Part shown: positions 51,241-60,051 of the stretch, one piece after another
Layout of the letters: each line of letters begins with the position of its first letter
Position numbering within the stretch: the stretch's first letter is position 1
Assembly (NCBI RefSeq): GCF_000427825.1
Contig: NZ_ATYT01000007.1
Coordinates: 124,001-188,000 of the forward strand
Source of the DNA: Thermocrispum municipale DSM 44069
GTDB lineage: Bacteria; Actinomycetota; Actinomycetes; Mycobacteriales; Pseudonocardiaceae
Length of the DNA stretch: 64,000 nucleotides
Direction: 5' to 3'
Notes under the pieces: model-generated
Database searches by the model: none
Seen by the model: the letters and a program-made list of their open reading frames with translations, nothing else
Told to the model about the DNA's origin: nothing
Program-made: the position numbers and the translations under genes

Positions 51241-52896
51241 TCAGCGGCCGTCCGGTGTCCGGTCGTGGGTGTCCGGCGTGACGCCGAGCTCGCGCAGCTT
51301 GGCCTTCTGCACCCGTTGCGACGGCGTCTTGGGCAGCTCGTCGACGAAGCGCAGGTAACGCGGCACCGCGAACGACGGGATCCTGCCGTCGCAGTGCTCC
51401 CACAGCTCTTCCGGCGTGACCGGCTCGGAGGTGATGACGTAGGCCATGACCTCGTCCTCCCCCGCCTCCGTGGAGGCCGGGACGGCGATCACCGCGGTCT
51501 CCAGTACGGCCGGGTGCGCCAGGATGGCGGTCTCGATCTCGTACGAGCTGATGTTCTCGCCGCGACGGCGCAGCGCGTCCTTGAACCGGTCGACGAAGTA
51601 GAACCAGCCCTCTTCGTCCCGCTTGAGCGCGTCCCCGGTGTGGAACCACAGGTTGCGCCACGCCTCGACCGTCTTGTCCGGCATGTTGTAGTAGCCCATC
51701 GAGCAGATGAACGGCACCTTCGGCCGGACGACCAGCTCGCCGATCTGCCCGACCGGCACCTCTTCGTCGGTCTCCGGATCCACCAGGCGCACGTCGAACC
51801 AGTCGTCCGCGGCCAGGCCGGCCGCGCCCGCGGGCCGCGACTCCCCGTACGGCGAGATGATCGGCGCCGATGTCTCGGTCAGGCCGAAGACCTCGACGAA
51901 CGCCTCGATGCCGTAGCGCTCCTTCATCGGCTCCACCAACGTGGCGGCGGTGGGCGCGGCAAACACCACCCGGAGCGGGTTGTCGGCGTCGTCGGGCCTC
52001 CGCTCCTGCTTCCAGATGAAGTCCATCATCACGCCGATGAAGTTGGTGACCGTCACCCGGCTCTCGCGGATCTGGTCGATCCACCGGCTGGCGGAGAACC
52101 GGGGGCGGATGACCGTCCGGGCGCCCGCGACCATCGTCGGATAGGCGGCCATGAACTGGGCGTTGCCGTGGAACAACGGCGTCACCGTCATCCACGCGTC
52201 GTCAGCGGTGAGCCGCACCAGCGACACGCACTCGTCGGCGAAGAAGTACATCTGGGCGTGCGGCATGGCCACACCCTTGGACGGGCCCGTAGTCCCCGAG
52301 GTGAAGAACACCGACGCCAGGTCGTGTGGGTACACCTCCGGCAGCTCGACGTCGCTGCCCGCAGGCAGATCGGCCTCGAGCTCGTCCCACGGCGCGGCCT
52401 CCCACCCGGCCTCGCGCAGCACCTTGATCGCCTTGTCCTGCTCACCGGTGTCGATGATCCAGAACTTGGTGATGTCCTTGGCGGCTTCCTGCACCGCGAC
52501 GAACCGCTCCGCGTACACGTCGTCGATCACGGCGAACTTGGCTTCCACCGTGCGCACCTGGTGGGCCAGGAAGTCGTGCTCGTACGCGGTGTTGATCGGC
52601 ACCTCGACCAGCCCGGAGACGGCGGTGCCGACCCACGTGCGCACGAACCGGGAGGAGTTCGCGGCGACGATGACGACCCGGTCGCCCTTGGTCGCGCCAT
52701 GGGCCAGGAACTGACGTCCGACCCGCTCGGCCGAAGCGAGCATCTCGGCGTAGGTCCAGGTCAGCCCCTCTTCCGGCACGTCGAGCCAGACGGCGTCGGG
52801 CCGCTGGGCGGCCTGGTGGCGCAGCACGGTCGGCAGCGCCCACTGGGAGCGATCGGTGAACGTGGGCTTCAGGTCGCGGTAGTAGCGGAAGGTCAC
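51241..52896 (-). CDS. AMP-dependent acyl-CoA synthetase (CaiC-like)
   Basis: A 551-residue acid-CoA ligase. SVFFTSGTTGPSKGVAMPHAQ is the ATP/AMP loop, VFGLTETSAPI the adenine-site motif, LWFHTGDALKRDEEGWFYFVDR (in parts) the hinge region, and PKTPSQRVQKAKLRE the C-terminal Lys region. The wording resembles CaiC-type crotonobetaine ligases and actinobacterial ring-acid ligases. The GTG start overlaps the stop of the upstream crotonase gene (GTGA). A much longer in-frame extension is inside that crotonase gene and is rejected. Confidence 0.92.
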   Translation of the reverse strand: MTFRYYRDLKPTFTDRSQWALPTVLRHQAAQRPDAVWLDVPEEGLTWTYAEMLASAERVGRQFLAHGATKGDRVVIVAANSSRFVRTWVGTAVSGLVEVPINTAYEHDFLAHQVRTVEAKFAVIDDVYAERFVAVQEAAKDITKFWIIDTGEQDKAIKVLREAGWEAAPWDELEADLPAGSDVELPEVYPHDLASVFFTSGTTGPSKGVAMPHAQMYFFADECVSLVRLTADDAWMTVTPLFHGNAQFMAAYPTMVAGARTVIRPRFSASRWIDQIRESRVTVTNFIGVMMDFIWKQERRPDDADNPLRVVFAAPTAATLVEPMKERYGIEAFVEVFGLTETSAPIISPYGESRPAGAAGLAADDWFDVRLVDPETDEEVPVGQIGELVVRPKVPFICSMGYYNMPDKTVEAWRNLWFHTGDALKRDEEGWFYFVDRFKDALRRRGENISSYEIETAILAHPAVLETAVIAVPASTEAGEDEVMAYVITSEPVTPEELWEHCDGRIPSFAVPRYLRFVDELPKTPSQRVQKAKLRELGVTPDTHDRTPDGR

Positions 52897-53696
52897 TGGT
52901 CCCGTCCTTCGTCTGAGTTGCGGCGGAGTCCACGGAAGTCCGGCTTGCGCTTCTCCAGGAACGCACGAGCGCCCTCGCGCATGTCTTCGCTGCCGATGGC
53001 TTGGATCAGCGAACCGAGGTTGGCAGACATGTTGTCCTTCGACTGGTTCCACCACTGGTTGCTGCTGGTCTTGGCGATCTCGAGGTAACGAGGGCTCAAC
53101 GCGTCGATCTCGTCGAGCCACCGCTCGACGGCCGCTTCCAGCCCGTAGTCGGGAACCACCTCGTTGACCAGACCCCACTCGAGCGCCTGGGCGGCCGTAT
53201 AGCGGCGGCACAGCATCGCCATCTCCTTGGCGCGCCGCTCGCCGATCTGGACGGCCATCAGATTGGTGGCGCCGAGCACCGGCGCGGAGCCGACCTTGGG
53301 GCCGGTCTGACCGAACGTGGACCGCTCGGTGGCGATCGCGAAGTCACAGGCGACGACCAGCTCGTTCCCACCACCCGCGGCCGGACCGTCGACCGCCGCG
53401 ATCACCGGCCTAGGACAGGCGCGGATCGTGTCGAGCAGGCGAGCCGACGTGGTGAACAGGCGACGCAGCTGCGCCGGGTCCGGGTCGCCGAGCTGGGTGA
53501 GGGCACCTCCGGCGCAGAAGCTGCCACCGGCGCCGGTGATCACCACGGCGTGGGCCTCGGCGGCGTCCTCGATCGCGGCGATCATGGCCCGCGCCATGTC
53601 CAAGTCGTAGGCGTTGCGCCGTTCCGGCGCGTTGATCGTTATCCATACGACGTTGCGACGCTCGGCTACCTCGATGCTGCCCACAGCGCTCCTCAC
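52893..53696 (-). CDS. Crotonase-family hydrolase, BadI/MenB-like
   Basis: About 267 residues. In addition to crotonase blocks (FCAGGALTQLG, GPAAGGGNELVVACD) it has FGQTGPKVGSAPVLGATNL, a MenB/BadI-type segment, and the C-terminal AREGARAFLEKRKPDFRG-like end (REGARAFLEKRKPDFRG). BadI opens the ring of 2-ketocyclohexanecarboxyl-CoA by retro-Claisen hydrolysis, so a ring-cleavage role is plausible here. GTG 53696 is the outer start; GTG 53684, with GAGGAG before it, may be the real one. First gene of a hydrolase-ligase-lyase operon. Confidence 0.82.
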   Translation of the reverse strand: MRSAVGSIEVAERRNVVWITINAPERRNAYDLDMARAMIAAIEDAAEAHAVVITGAGGSFCAGGALTQLGDPDPAQLRRLFTTSARLLDTIRACPRPVIAAVDGPAAGGGNELVVACDFAIATERSTFGQTGPKVGSAPVLGATNLMAVQIGERRAKEMAMLCRRYTAAQALEWGLVNEVVPDYGLEAAVERWLDEIDALSPRYLEIAKTSSNQWWNQSKDNMSANLGSLIQAIGSEDMREGARAFLEKRKPDFRGLRRNSDEGRDQ

Positions 53697-53715
53697 GCGA
53701 ACCTATTGATGCTGT

Positions 53716-53724
53716 TCATAATCA
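53716..53724. promoter_or_regulatory. Near-copy of the shared locus motif
   Basis: TCATAATCA differs by one base from TCATAAGCA found before the CoA transferase gene. It lies 20-28 bases upstream of the BadI/MenB-like gene in the short gap 53697-53805. Confidence 0.35.
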
Positions 53725-53805
53725 ACATTACCTGGAGGTTACGGCACCAGGCAATGGTTCGCCATGGGACGCGATGGCGCTTCTGAACGGGAACGAGACC
53801 GGGCT

Positions 53806-54591
53806 TCAGCGCGAACGGCGGGCACGGAATGCGTCCACCGCGGCCCGGTGTTCCGGCGTGGCGAACAGCAGCGCGATCGCCTCCACCGACTCGGGGTAGC
53901 CGACCTCGGTCCCCCGGTTGAGGAACGCCTTGCCCACGGCGACCGCGAGCGGCGGATTGGCCGCGATGTCCTCGGCGAGCTCGATCGCCGCCGGGAGCAG
54001 GTCGTCGTCGGGATGCACCTGGGACACCAAGCCCATGGACCTCGCTTCGTCGGCATCGATGGTGCGGCCGCTCAGCGCCAGGTAACGCGTGTGATGCCGC
54101 CCGATCACGTCCGGCCCGCGCACGATCCCGTACCCGGGCATGAGGCCGACCGAGGCCTCTTTGAACGAGAACCGCGCCGACTCCGCGGCGTAGGCGATGT
54201 CGCAGGCCAGGGTGAGTTCGGTGCCACCACCGAAAGCGATGCCGTTGACCGCGCCGACAACCGGGATGGCGCACTTCTCCACCGCGTGGAAAGCCTCGTA
54301 AACCCGAAGCAGGTGCGGGCGGACGCGGTTCACGTCGCCGTCGAGGTCGTGGAACATGTCGATGTCGCCACCGGCCGAGAACGCGCGTCCCTCCCCCGTC
54401 AGCACGACCGCGCGGTGCTCGTCGTCGTCCTTGCCGAGCGTGCGCATCAGCCGGGTCAGCTCGGCGAACCACTGCTGGTCCATCGCGTTGAGCTTTTCCG
54501 GGCGGCACATCGTCACCAGCAGCACGCCGGAGTCGAGTGACTCCAGCCGGAACCGCTCGTAGCCCCGCAAGTGAACGGGCAGTGCGCTCAT
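53806..54591 (-). CDS. Enoyl-CoA hydratase/isomerase
   Basis: A 261-residue crotonase. Oxyanion-hole segments are FSAGGDIDMFHDL and GIAFGGGTELTLACD, and FKEASVGLMPGYGIVR holds a catalytic-type Glu. The product could be a hydratase or a double-bond isomerase. ATG 54591 overlaps the stop of the upstream acyl-CoA synthetase (ATGA); a start seven codons further up would lie inside that gene. Last gene of the long importer-ligase operon. Confidence 0.9.
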   Translation of the reverse strand: MSALPVHLRGYERFRLESLDSGVLLVTMCRPEKLNAMDQQWFAELTRLMRTLGKDDDEHRAVVLTGEGRAFSAGGDIDMFHDLDGDVNRVRPHLLRVYEAFHAVEKCAIPVVGAVNGIAFGGGTELTLACDIAYAAESARFSFKEASVGLMPGYGIVRGPDVIGRHHTRYLALSGRTIDADEARSMGLVSQVHPDDDLLPAAIELAEDIAANPPLAVAVGKAFLNRGTEVGYPESVEAIALLFATPEHRAAVDAFRARRSR

Positions 54592-56225
54592 CGGGCCGCC
54601 TCCCGGTCCCACGTGTCCGGGGTGACGCCCTCGGCGCGCAGTTTGTACTTCTCCACTCGCTGGCTCGGGGTGAGCGGCAGCGCATCGACCACACGCACAT
54701 AACGCGGCACCGCGAACGCGGTCAGCCGGCCCCGGCAGTACTCCTCCAGCGCGGCCGGGTCGACGTCCGCACCCGGCGCGGGCACGACGGCGACCATGAC
54801 CTCCTCCTCGGACAGCTCCGAGGCGACGCCGTATGCCGCTACTTGCGCGACGTCCGGATGGTCGGCAATGACTCGCTCCACTTCCCAGGTGGAGACGTTC
54901 TCGCCACGGCGACGCACAGTGTCCTTGACCCGGTCGAGGAACGTCAGGAATCCGTCCTCGTCAAGCACTCCGCGGTCGCCGGTGTGGAACCACAGGTTGC
55001 GCCACGCCTTGACGGTGGCTGCCGGGTCGCCTTCGTAGCCGTCGAACATCCAGCCGGGCTTCTTCGGGCGGGCCACGATCTCGCCCGGCGTGCCCGGGGG
55101 CACCGGGCGGTCCAGCTCGTCGACGACCGCGACGGTGTAGATCGGCGACTGTCGACCCGCGGTACCGATCCGCCGCCGCTCGGGCGGCATCTCGCACACC
55201 AGCGAGACCTCGGTGCTGCCGTAGATCTCGGTCAGCCGCACCCCGAAGCGCTGTTCGAACTCGGTGAAGATCTCCTTGGGGCATGGCGCGCCGAACGCCA
55301 CCCGGACCGGGTTGTCCCGGTCGTCGTCCCGGGCAGGCTGCTTGGCCAGGATGCTCATCATCGCGCCCTGGTAGTTGAACGCGGTGATGCCTTCGCGGCG
55401 GCAGATGTCCCAGAAGCCGGACGCGGTGAACTTGCGGTGCATGAGCACTCGCGCTCCCGCCTCGAACCCGGCCATGACCGAGCAGTATCTGGCGTTGGAG
55501 TGGTAGAGCGGGAAGACGCTGTAGAGGCGGTCGTCACGGGTGTAACCCATCAGTTCGGTGGTGTGCCGGGCGAGATTGACGTTGGCCCGGTGGCTGAGCC
55601 GGACTCCCTTGGGCGGCCCGGTCGTTCCGGACGTGTAGAGCACGACCGCGGTGCTGCCCGGGTCGACCGCGGGGAGGTCGCGAGGTTCGGTCGCGAGCAG
55701 GTCGGCGAACGGCATGGTGGAAAGGCCGGTGGTCAGGCCGGTGGACACCGTGCGGCCGGTCTCGGCGCCGGGCAGCGGGTCGAGCAGCAGCAGATCGTGC
55801 AACACCAGTTCGTCTCCGTCGGCTCGCGCCTGCTCCATCGCCTGGGTCAGCAGCGGCACCAACTCCGGCGCGCAGACCGCTGCGCGGACTTGGGACCTGA
55901 CCAGGCAGTGGGCCAAGGCGACCGGTCCGGCGGCTGGGTTGAGCGGCACCTCGACCAGGCCCGCGCGGGCGATACCGAACCACGCCTGTAACGAGGCCAC
56001 TCGTGCCGGGGTGAGCACCGCGACCCGGTCGTCGGGCCGCAGGCCGAGATCCACCAGGCCGGTCGCCACGCTCAAGGCGGCGGCGTCCAGATCCTGCACG
56101 CTCACCTGCTCGCCCTCGATCACCACCTCGGCGTCCTTGCGGTCCGGGTCGGCGGCCACCGAAGCCAGCCACTCTCCGAGGCTCGTGTCCTGCTCCACCT
56201 GCGCTCCTTCGTCACCAGTCGTCAC
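54588..56225 (-). CDS. AMP-dependent acyl-CoA synthetase
   Basis: A 545-residue acid-CoA ligase. [21 protein letters not shown] binds ATP, IYGSTEVSLVCEMPP is the adenine-site motif, LWFHTGDRGVLDEDGFLTFLDR (in parts) the hinge, and PLTPSQRVEKYKLR the C-terminal region. It is related to, but clearly distinct from, the ligase at 51241-52896, so two acids or two stages are activated. GTG 56225 overlaps the preceding PPOX gene (GTGA-type). It lies downstream of the Liv importer, suggesting that the imported acid is activated on entry. Confidence 0.92.
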   Translation of the reverse strand: MTTGDEGAQVEQDTSLGEWLASVAADPDRKDAEVVIEGEQVSVQDLDAAALSVATGLVDLGLRPDDRVAVLTPARVASLQAWFGIARAGLVEVPLNPAAGPVALAHCLVRSQVRAAVCAPELVPLLTQAMEQARADGDELVLHDLLLLDPLPGAETGRTVSTGLTTGLSTMPFADLLATEPRDLPAVDPGSTAVVLYTSGTTGPPKGVRLSHRANVNLARHTTELMGYTRDDRLYSVFPLYHSNARYCSVMAGFEAGARVLMHRKFTASGFWDICRREGITAFNYQGAMMSILAKQPARDDDRDNPVRVAFGAPCPKEIFTEFEQRFGVRLTEIYGSTEVSLVCEMPPERRRIGTAGRQSPIYTVAVVDELDRPVPPGTPGEIVARPKKPGWMFDGYEGDPAATVKAWRNLWFHTGDRGVLDEDGFLTFLDRVKDTVRRRGENVSTWEVERVIADHPDVAQVAAYGVASELSEEEVMVAVVPAPGADVDPAALEEYCRGRLTAFAVPRYVRVVDALPLTPSQRVEKYKLRAEGVTPDTWDREAAR

Positions 56226-56746
56226 GAACGGGCAGGGCCACCCCGTCCGTCGCCCGCCAGCAGTGTCGAGTCATGCGACGCCGTCACCTTGGTCGGGACG
56301 ACCTCGATCACCACGCGTCCAGGGCTGTCCAGCAGCCGGATGAAGGCATCGGGGTCATCGGGCGCCAGCCGCGGCGCGAGCCGCCGGACCCGGTCCATCA
56401 CCACCGCGCGATCGCGGTGCACGCGGGCGCGGCCACGGAAGGCCACCATGCGCCGCCCGGCAAGCTCGGTGCCGGTGCTGGACACCACCAACGCGACCCG
56501 TGGGTCGGCGTCGATGCCACGGACCTGCCGGCGGCCTTCCACCGTGGCGAGCCAGAAGTGGCCCTGGTCGTCGACCTGGTAGCTCATCACGACCGCGGTC
56601 GGCAGGCCGTCCTCGAGGAACGACAGCACGCACTCGGTCTGCTCGGCGAACAACTCGGCCCGGGTGTCCGGCGCGAGCCTGGCCCGGGACAAGTCCTCGA
56701 TGTCGTGCAGTCCTGGCGGCTCGTCGACGGCCTCGTCAGGCGCCAT
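56222..56746 (-). CDS. Pyridoxamine 5'-phosphate oxidase-family (FMN/F420 split-barrel) protein
   Basis: A 174-residue split-barrel flavin-binding protein. It has ECVLSFLEDGLPTAVVMSYQVD, HFWLATVEGRRQVRGIDADPRVALVV (in parts) and ALL-type GRRMVAFRGRARVHRD, as in actinobacterial PPOX-class F420- or FMN-dependent reductases. The cofactor and substrate are unknown; reduction of an enone intermediate is possible. GGAGGCG precedes ATG 56746, which lies inside the end of the ATPase gene (11-base overlap). Confidence 0.8.
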   Translation of the reverse strand: MAPDEAVDEPPGLHDIEDLSRARLAPDTRAELFAEQTECVLSFLEDGLPTAVVMSYQVDDQGHFWLATVEGRRQVRGIDADPRVALVVSSTGTELAGRRMVAFRGRARVHRDRAVVMDRVRRLAPRLAPDDPDAFIRLLDSPGRVVIEVVPTKVTASHDSTLLAGDGRGGPARS

Positions 56747-57455
56747 CCAGCGCCGCCTCCCCGAGCATCGCGTGGACGATCGCCTTGCCGTCGCGCGCCT
56801 CGAGGGCGGTACCCGTCCACACCGTCTCGCCACGGCTGACCACCGCGACGGTGTCCGCGATCCGCAGACCGGCCTCGGCGTTCTGCTCGACCATGAGGAT
56901 GCCGATGCCCGCGTCGGCCATCGTGCGGACACTGGAGAGCACCCGCTCGACCATGGTCGGCGCCAGGCCCATGGACGGTTCGTCCATCAGCATGAGCTTC
57001 GGCTTGGACATCAGCGCGCGGCCGAACGCGAGCATCTGCTGTTCGCCGCCGCTGAGCAGGCCCGCCGGGGAATGCCTGCGCTCGGCCAGGATGGGGAACT
57101 TCTCGTAGACCTCGTCGATGCTGTGCTCGATCGATCCCCGTGGCGCGGTGTACCCGCCGATCCGCAGGTTCTCCTCGACGGTGAGCGGCAGGAAGATCTT
57201 CCGTCCTTCCGGCACCAGCACCATGCCCCGCCGCACCACCTTGTGCGCGGCCGTCCCGGTGATGTCGCGGCCGTCGAACCGCACCGACCCGGAGTCGGGC
57301 TTGTGGAACCCGGCGATCGCGCGCAGGCTCGTCGTCTTCCCTGCTCCGTTCGCGCCGAGCACGAGCGTCACCCGGCCCGCGGACGCGGACAACGACACCC
57401 CGTGCACCGCGCGGACCGGCCCGTAGCTGACGTGCAGATCGCTGACCTCAAGCAC
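56736..57455 (-). CDS. livF: Branched-chain-type ABC importer ATPase (LivF-like)
   Basis: A 239-residue ATPase. Walker A is LVLGANGAGKTTSLRA, the LivF-specific VPEGRKIFLPLTVEENL follows, the signature is LLSGGEQQMLAFGRAL, Walker B is LMLMDEPSMGLAP and the H-loop MVEQNAE. GTG 57455 overlaps the LivG gene end by eight bases. With LivG it powers the LivHM membrane pair. Despite the name, such importers in catabolic loci often carry aromatic or alicyclic acids. Confidence 0.93.
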   Translation of the reverse strand: MLEVSDLHVSYGPVRAVHGVSLSASAGRVTLVLGANGAGKTTSLRAIAGFHKPDSGSVRFDGRDITGTAAHKVVRRGMVLVPEGRKIFLPLTVEENLRIGGYTAPRGSIEHSIDEVYEKFPILAERRHSPAGLLSGGEQQMLAFGRALMSKPKLMLMDEPSMGLAPTMVERVLSSVRTMADAGIGILMVEQNAEAGLRIADTVAVVSRGETVWTGTALEARDGKAIVHAMLGEAALDGA

Positions 57456-58206
57456 CGGACGCCGCCCCCTTCCCCAAGTAGGCCTCCTGGACGGCGGGAT
57501 GCCGCACCACATCGTGCGGATCGCCCTCGGCGATGAGCTTGCCGACGTTCATCGCGAACAGGTAGTCGCAGGTGTCGACCATCATTTCCACGTCGTGCTC
57601 GACGATGAACTGGGTGATTCCCTCGTCGCACAGCTGCCGCATCAGCTTGCCGATCTCCTTGCGCTCGGCGGTGTTCATGCCCGCGGTGGGTTCGTCGAGC
57701 AGCAGCAGCCGAGGGCGGCCGATGATGGCGCGCGCGAACTCCACGCGGCGTTGCATCCCGTACGACAGCTCGTCGGGCCTCAGCTGCGCGACCTCGCGCA
57801 CGCCGACCCGCTCCATCACCTCGTCCACCTGCATCGCCGCTGCCTTACGGGTCTGCTTGGGCAGCGTGTCCTGGCCGAGCAGGATGTTGTCGCGCACCGA
57901 ACGGTCGTCGAGCAGCCGCACGGTCTGGAACGTGCGGGAGATCCCCATGCGGTGCACCTTCCGCGCGGGAACCTTGGTGTAGTCGACGCCGTCCAGCAGG
58001 AACCGGCCGCGGGTCAGCGGTGTCAGCCGGGTCATCGCGCCCAGCAACGTGGACTTGCCCGACCCGTTCGGGCCGAGCACGCCGTAGATGTTCCCCTGGT
58101 GCATTTCCAGCGAGATGCCGTCGACGGCCTTGACGCCGCCGAAGTGCACGGCCACGTCCTCGACGGCGAGGAGTGCCGTTGTCGTGCGCACCGCGGTATC
58201 AGCCAT
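57448..58206 (-). CDS. livG: Branched-chain-type ABC importer ATPase (LivG-like)
   Basis: A 252-residue ATPase with Walker A GVLGPNGSGKSTLLG, the LivG-type GISRTFQTVRLLDDRSVRDNI (in parts), signature ELSYGMQRRVEFARA, Walker B LLLLDEPTAGMN and H-loop FIVEHDVEMM. The signature reads LSYG rather than LSGG, a tolerated variant. The start is three bases from the LivM stop. Part of livKHMGF. Confidence 0.93.
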   Translation of the reverse strand: MADTAVRTTTALLAVEDVAVHFGGVKAVDGISLEMHQGNIYGVLGPNGSGKSTLLGAMTRLTPLTRGRFLLDGVDYTKVPARKVHRMGISRTFQTVRLLDDRSVRDNILLGQDTLPKQTRKAAAMQVDEVMERVGVREVAQLRPDELSYGMQRRVEFARAIIGRPRLLLLDEPTAGMNTAERKEIGKLMRQLCDEGITQFIVEHDVEMMVDTCDYLFAMNVGKLIAEGDPHDVVRHPAVQEAYLGKGAASGA

Positions 58207-58209
58207 CCG

Positions 58210-59094
58210 TCAGCCCTTCTCCTGCAGTACGGCCAGGCGAGCGCGCTCCTGGCGGGTGCGGAAACGGTGAATCAGGTCCTTCACCACGCCGAGCACCCCA
58301 TTGGGCAGGTAGATCGCGGCGACGGCCACGATGAATCCGTAGACGACCTTCTCCCACTCCTGCACGAACGAGATCATCGTCGGCAGCCAGACGAAGATGA
58401 CCGCGCCGATGAACGCTCCCAGCCACGAGCGGGCGCCACCGACGATGATCGCCGTCAGCGCGACGATCACCAGGTGGAAATTCACCTCCGCCGGGGTGAT
58501 GGTCGAGCGCAGCAGCGTGGTGATCCCGCCCGCCAGGCCACCGATGACCCCGGAGAGCGCGAACGACGCCAGCCGGTACTTCACCACGTCGATGCCGACG
58601 GAGTTGGCCAGCTCCGGGTCCTCCCGGACGGTGTCGATGCGCCTGCCCATGCCTTTCGTCTCGGTCCACACCAGCACGGCGACGACCACGGCGAGGATCG
58701 CCAGGATGTGGCCGGTGTCGATCTCGCCGAGCGCGCCGTACAGGCCACCCGCGCCACCGGTGAGCTCGCCACCGTTGACCGCCAGCACCGAGATGATCAG
58801 CGTGAACGCGATCGTGGCCATGCCCATGTACAGGCCGGTGAGCCGTTGCACCAGCAGGCCGAGCGCGAAGACCACGATGCCGGAGATCACCGCGCCGAGC
58901 GCGACCGACGGCCACGTGGTCCAGCCCAGGTGCACCATCGCGATGGCGGCGGTGTAGCCACCGATGCCGAACGCCCCGACACCGGCGAACGAGAAGACCC
59001 CGAAGCGGATCGGCACCTGGATGCTCAAGGCCAGCAGCAGCGTGGTGAGCGTCGTCTGGATCAGCACGACGTTCATCGAGTACCAGTCGCTCAT
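58210..59094 (-). CDS. livM: Branched-chain-type ABC importer permease (LivM-like)
   Basis: A 294-residue permease with eight or more hydrophobic segments. FGVFSFAGVGAFGIGGYTAA and the cytoplasmic EAA-like loop RRIDTVREDPELANSVGIDVVKYRL (in parts) identify LivM, as does the ending LPNGVLGVVKDLIHRFRTRQE. ATG 59094 overlaps the LivH stop (ATGA). A longer upstream frame is inside livH and is rejected. Confidence 0.93.
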   Translation of the reverse strand: MSDWYSMNVVLIQTTLTTLLLALSIQVPIRFGVFSFAGVGAFGIGGYTAAIAMVHLGWTTWPSVALGAVISGIVVFALGLLVQRLTGLYMGMATIAFTLIISVLAVNGGELTGGAGGLYGALGEIDTGHILAILAVVVAVLVWTETKGMGRRIDTVREDPELANSVGIDVVKYRLASFALSGVIGGLAGGITTLLRSTITPAEVNFHLVIVALTAIIVGGARSWLGAFIGAVIFVWLPTMISFVQEWEKVVYGFIVAVAAIYLPNGVLGVVKDLIHRFRTRQERARLAVLQEKG

Positions 59095-59975
59095 GTGCGG
59101 CGCACCTCCTTGCGGCCCAGCAGGCCCTGCGGCCGGGCGAGCAGGATCAGGAAGATGAGACCGAACGACACGGCGTCCACCCAAGTCCCGTAGTTGAGGT
59201 TCAACACCAGGGTCTCCGCGCCGGCCAGCACATACGCGCCGATGACGGTGCCTGCCATCGAACCGAGGCCGCCCAGCACGATGATCGCGAACGCCTTGAT
59301 GAGCAGCTGGTCCCCGGTCTCGGGGGCGATGGCGCCGAGCTGGAAGGTCAGCAGGGCACCCGCCAGGCCCGCGAGGGCCCCGGCCGTGGCCATGGTGCCG
59401 AACGCCAGCAGGGTGCGATTGACCCCCATCCCGGCAGCTGTCTCCGCGTCGACCCCGATGGCCCGGAGGGCGAGGCCCCGGCGGGACCGGCGCACCCAGA
59501 CCGTGAGCCCGATCCCGATAGCCAGGCCGGCCACGATGACGACGGCCGACGTGGTGGACAGCCGCAGGCCGAAGATTTCCAGGACCTCGGCCTCGTAGCT
59601 GGAGCGGAAGCCGAACGGGCTGGACCGGGTCTGGTGCTGGGCGATGGCGAGCGGGATGGCGGCGACCCCGATGCCGCCGATCAGGATGCGCATCTCCGCG
59701 GCGTGCTGGTTCTTCGACCGCTTGAGGATCGGCTGGAACGCCAGCAGCTGGGTCAGAGCAGCGATGGCCGCCCCGACGAGCACGGCGACGAGCACGACGG
59801 CGAGAAACGGCAGCTCGGTCTCGCTGGTGACGAGGTGGCCGACGAACGCCGAGAACATGAACGTGGCGCCGTGCGCGAAGTTGAGGATGCCGATTGTCCC
59901 CCAGACCAGGGCCATACCCAGCGCGAACAGCAAGTAGATCGAGCCGAGCGAGGCGACGTTCAGCAGGTCTTGCAC
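59091..59975 (-). CDS. livH: Branched-chain-type ABC importer permease (LivH-like)
   Basis: A 294-residue permease. GSIYLLFALGMALVWGTIGILNFAHGATFM (in parts) is the LivH N-terminal block, RRGLALRAIGVDAETAAGMGV the cytoplasmic loop and IIVLGGLGSMAGTVIGA a late conserved stretch. It forms the channel with LivM. It lies 76 bases downstream of livK; a hairpin in that gap may lower its expression relative to the binding protein. Confidence 0.93.
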   Translation of the reverse strand: MQDLLNVASLGSIYLLFALGMALVWGTIGILNFAHGATFMFSAFVGHLVTSETELPFLAVVLVAVLVGAAIAALTQLLAFQPILKRSKNQHAAEMRILIGGIGVAAIPLAIAQHQTRSSPFGFRSSYEAEVLEIFGLRLSTTSAVVIVAGLAIGIGLTVWVRRSRRGLALRAIGVDAETAAGMGVNRTLLAFGTMATAGALAGLAGALLTFQLGAIAPETGDQLLIKAFAIIVLGGLGSMAGTVIGAYVLAGAETLVLNLNYGTWVDAVSFGLIFLILLARPQGLLGRKEVRRT

Positions 59976-60009
59976 GTGGGTTCCTCTCGGTTGAGCCGAG
60001 AAACCGGCC

Positions 60010-60044
60010 CGAGGGGCGCGGTCCGATCGCGGCCACGCCCCTCG
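60010..60044 (-). terminator. Hairpin between livK and livH
   Basis: CGAGGGGCG (60010-60018) and CGCCCCTCG (60036-60044) pair perfectly over 9 bp, with outer CCGG contacts. Placed inside one operon, it probably acts as an attenuator or mRNA-stabilising stem. Confidence 0.6.
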
Positions 60045-60051
60045 ATCCGGC

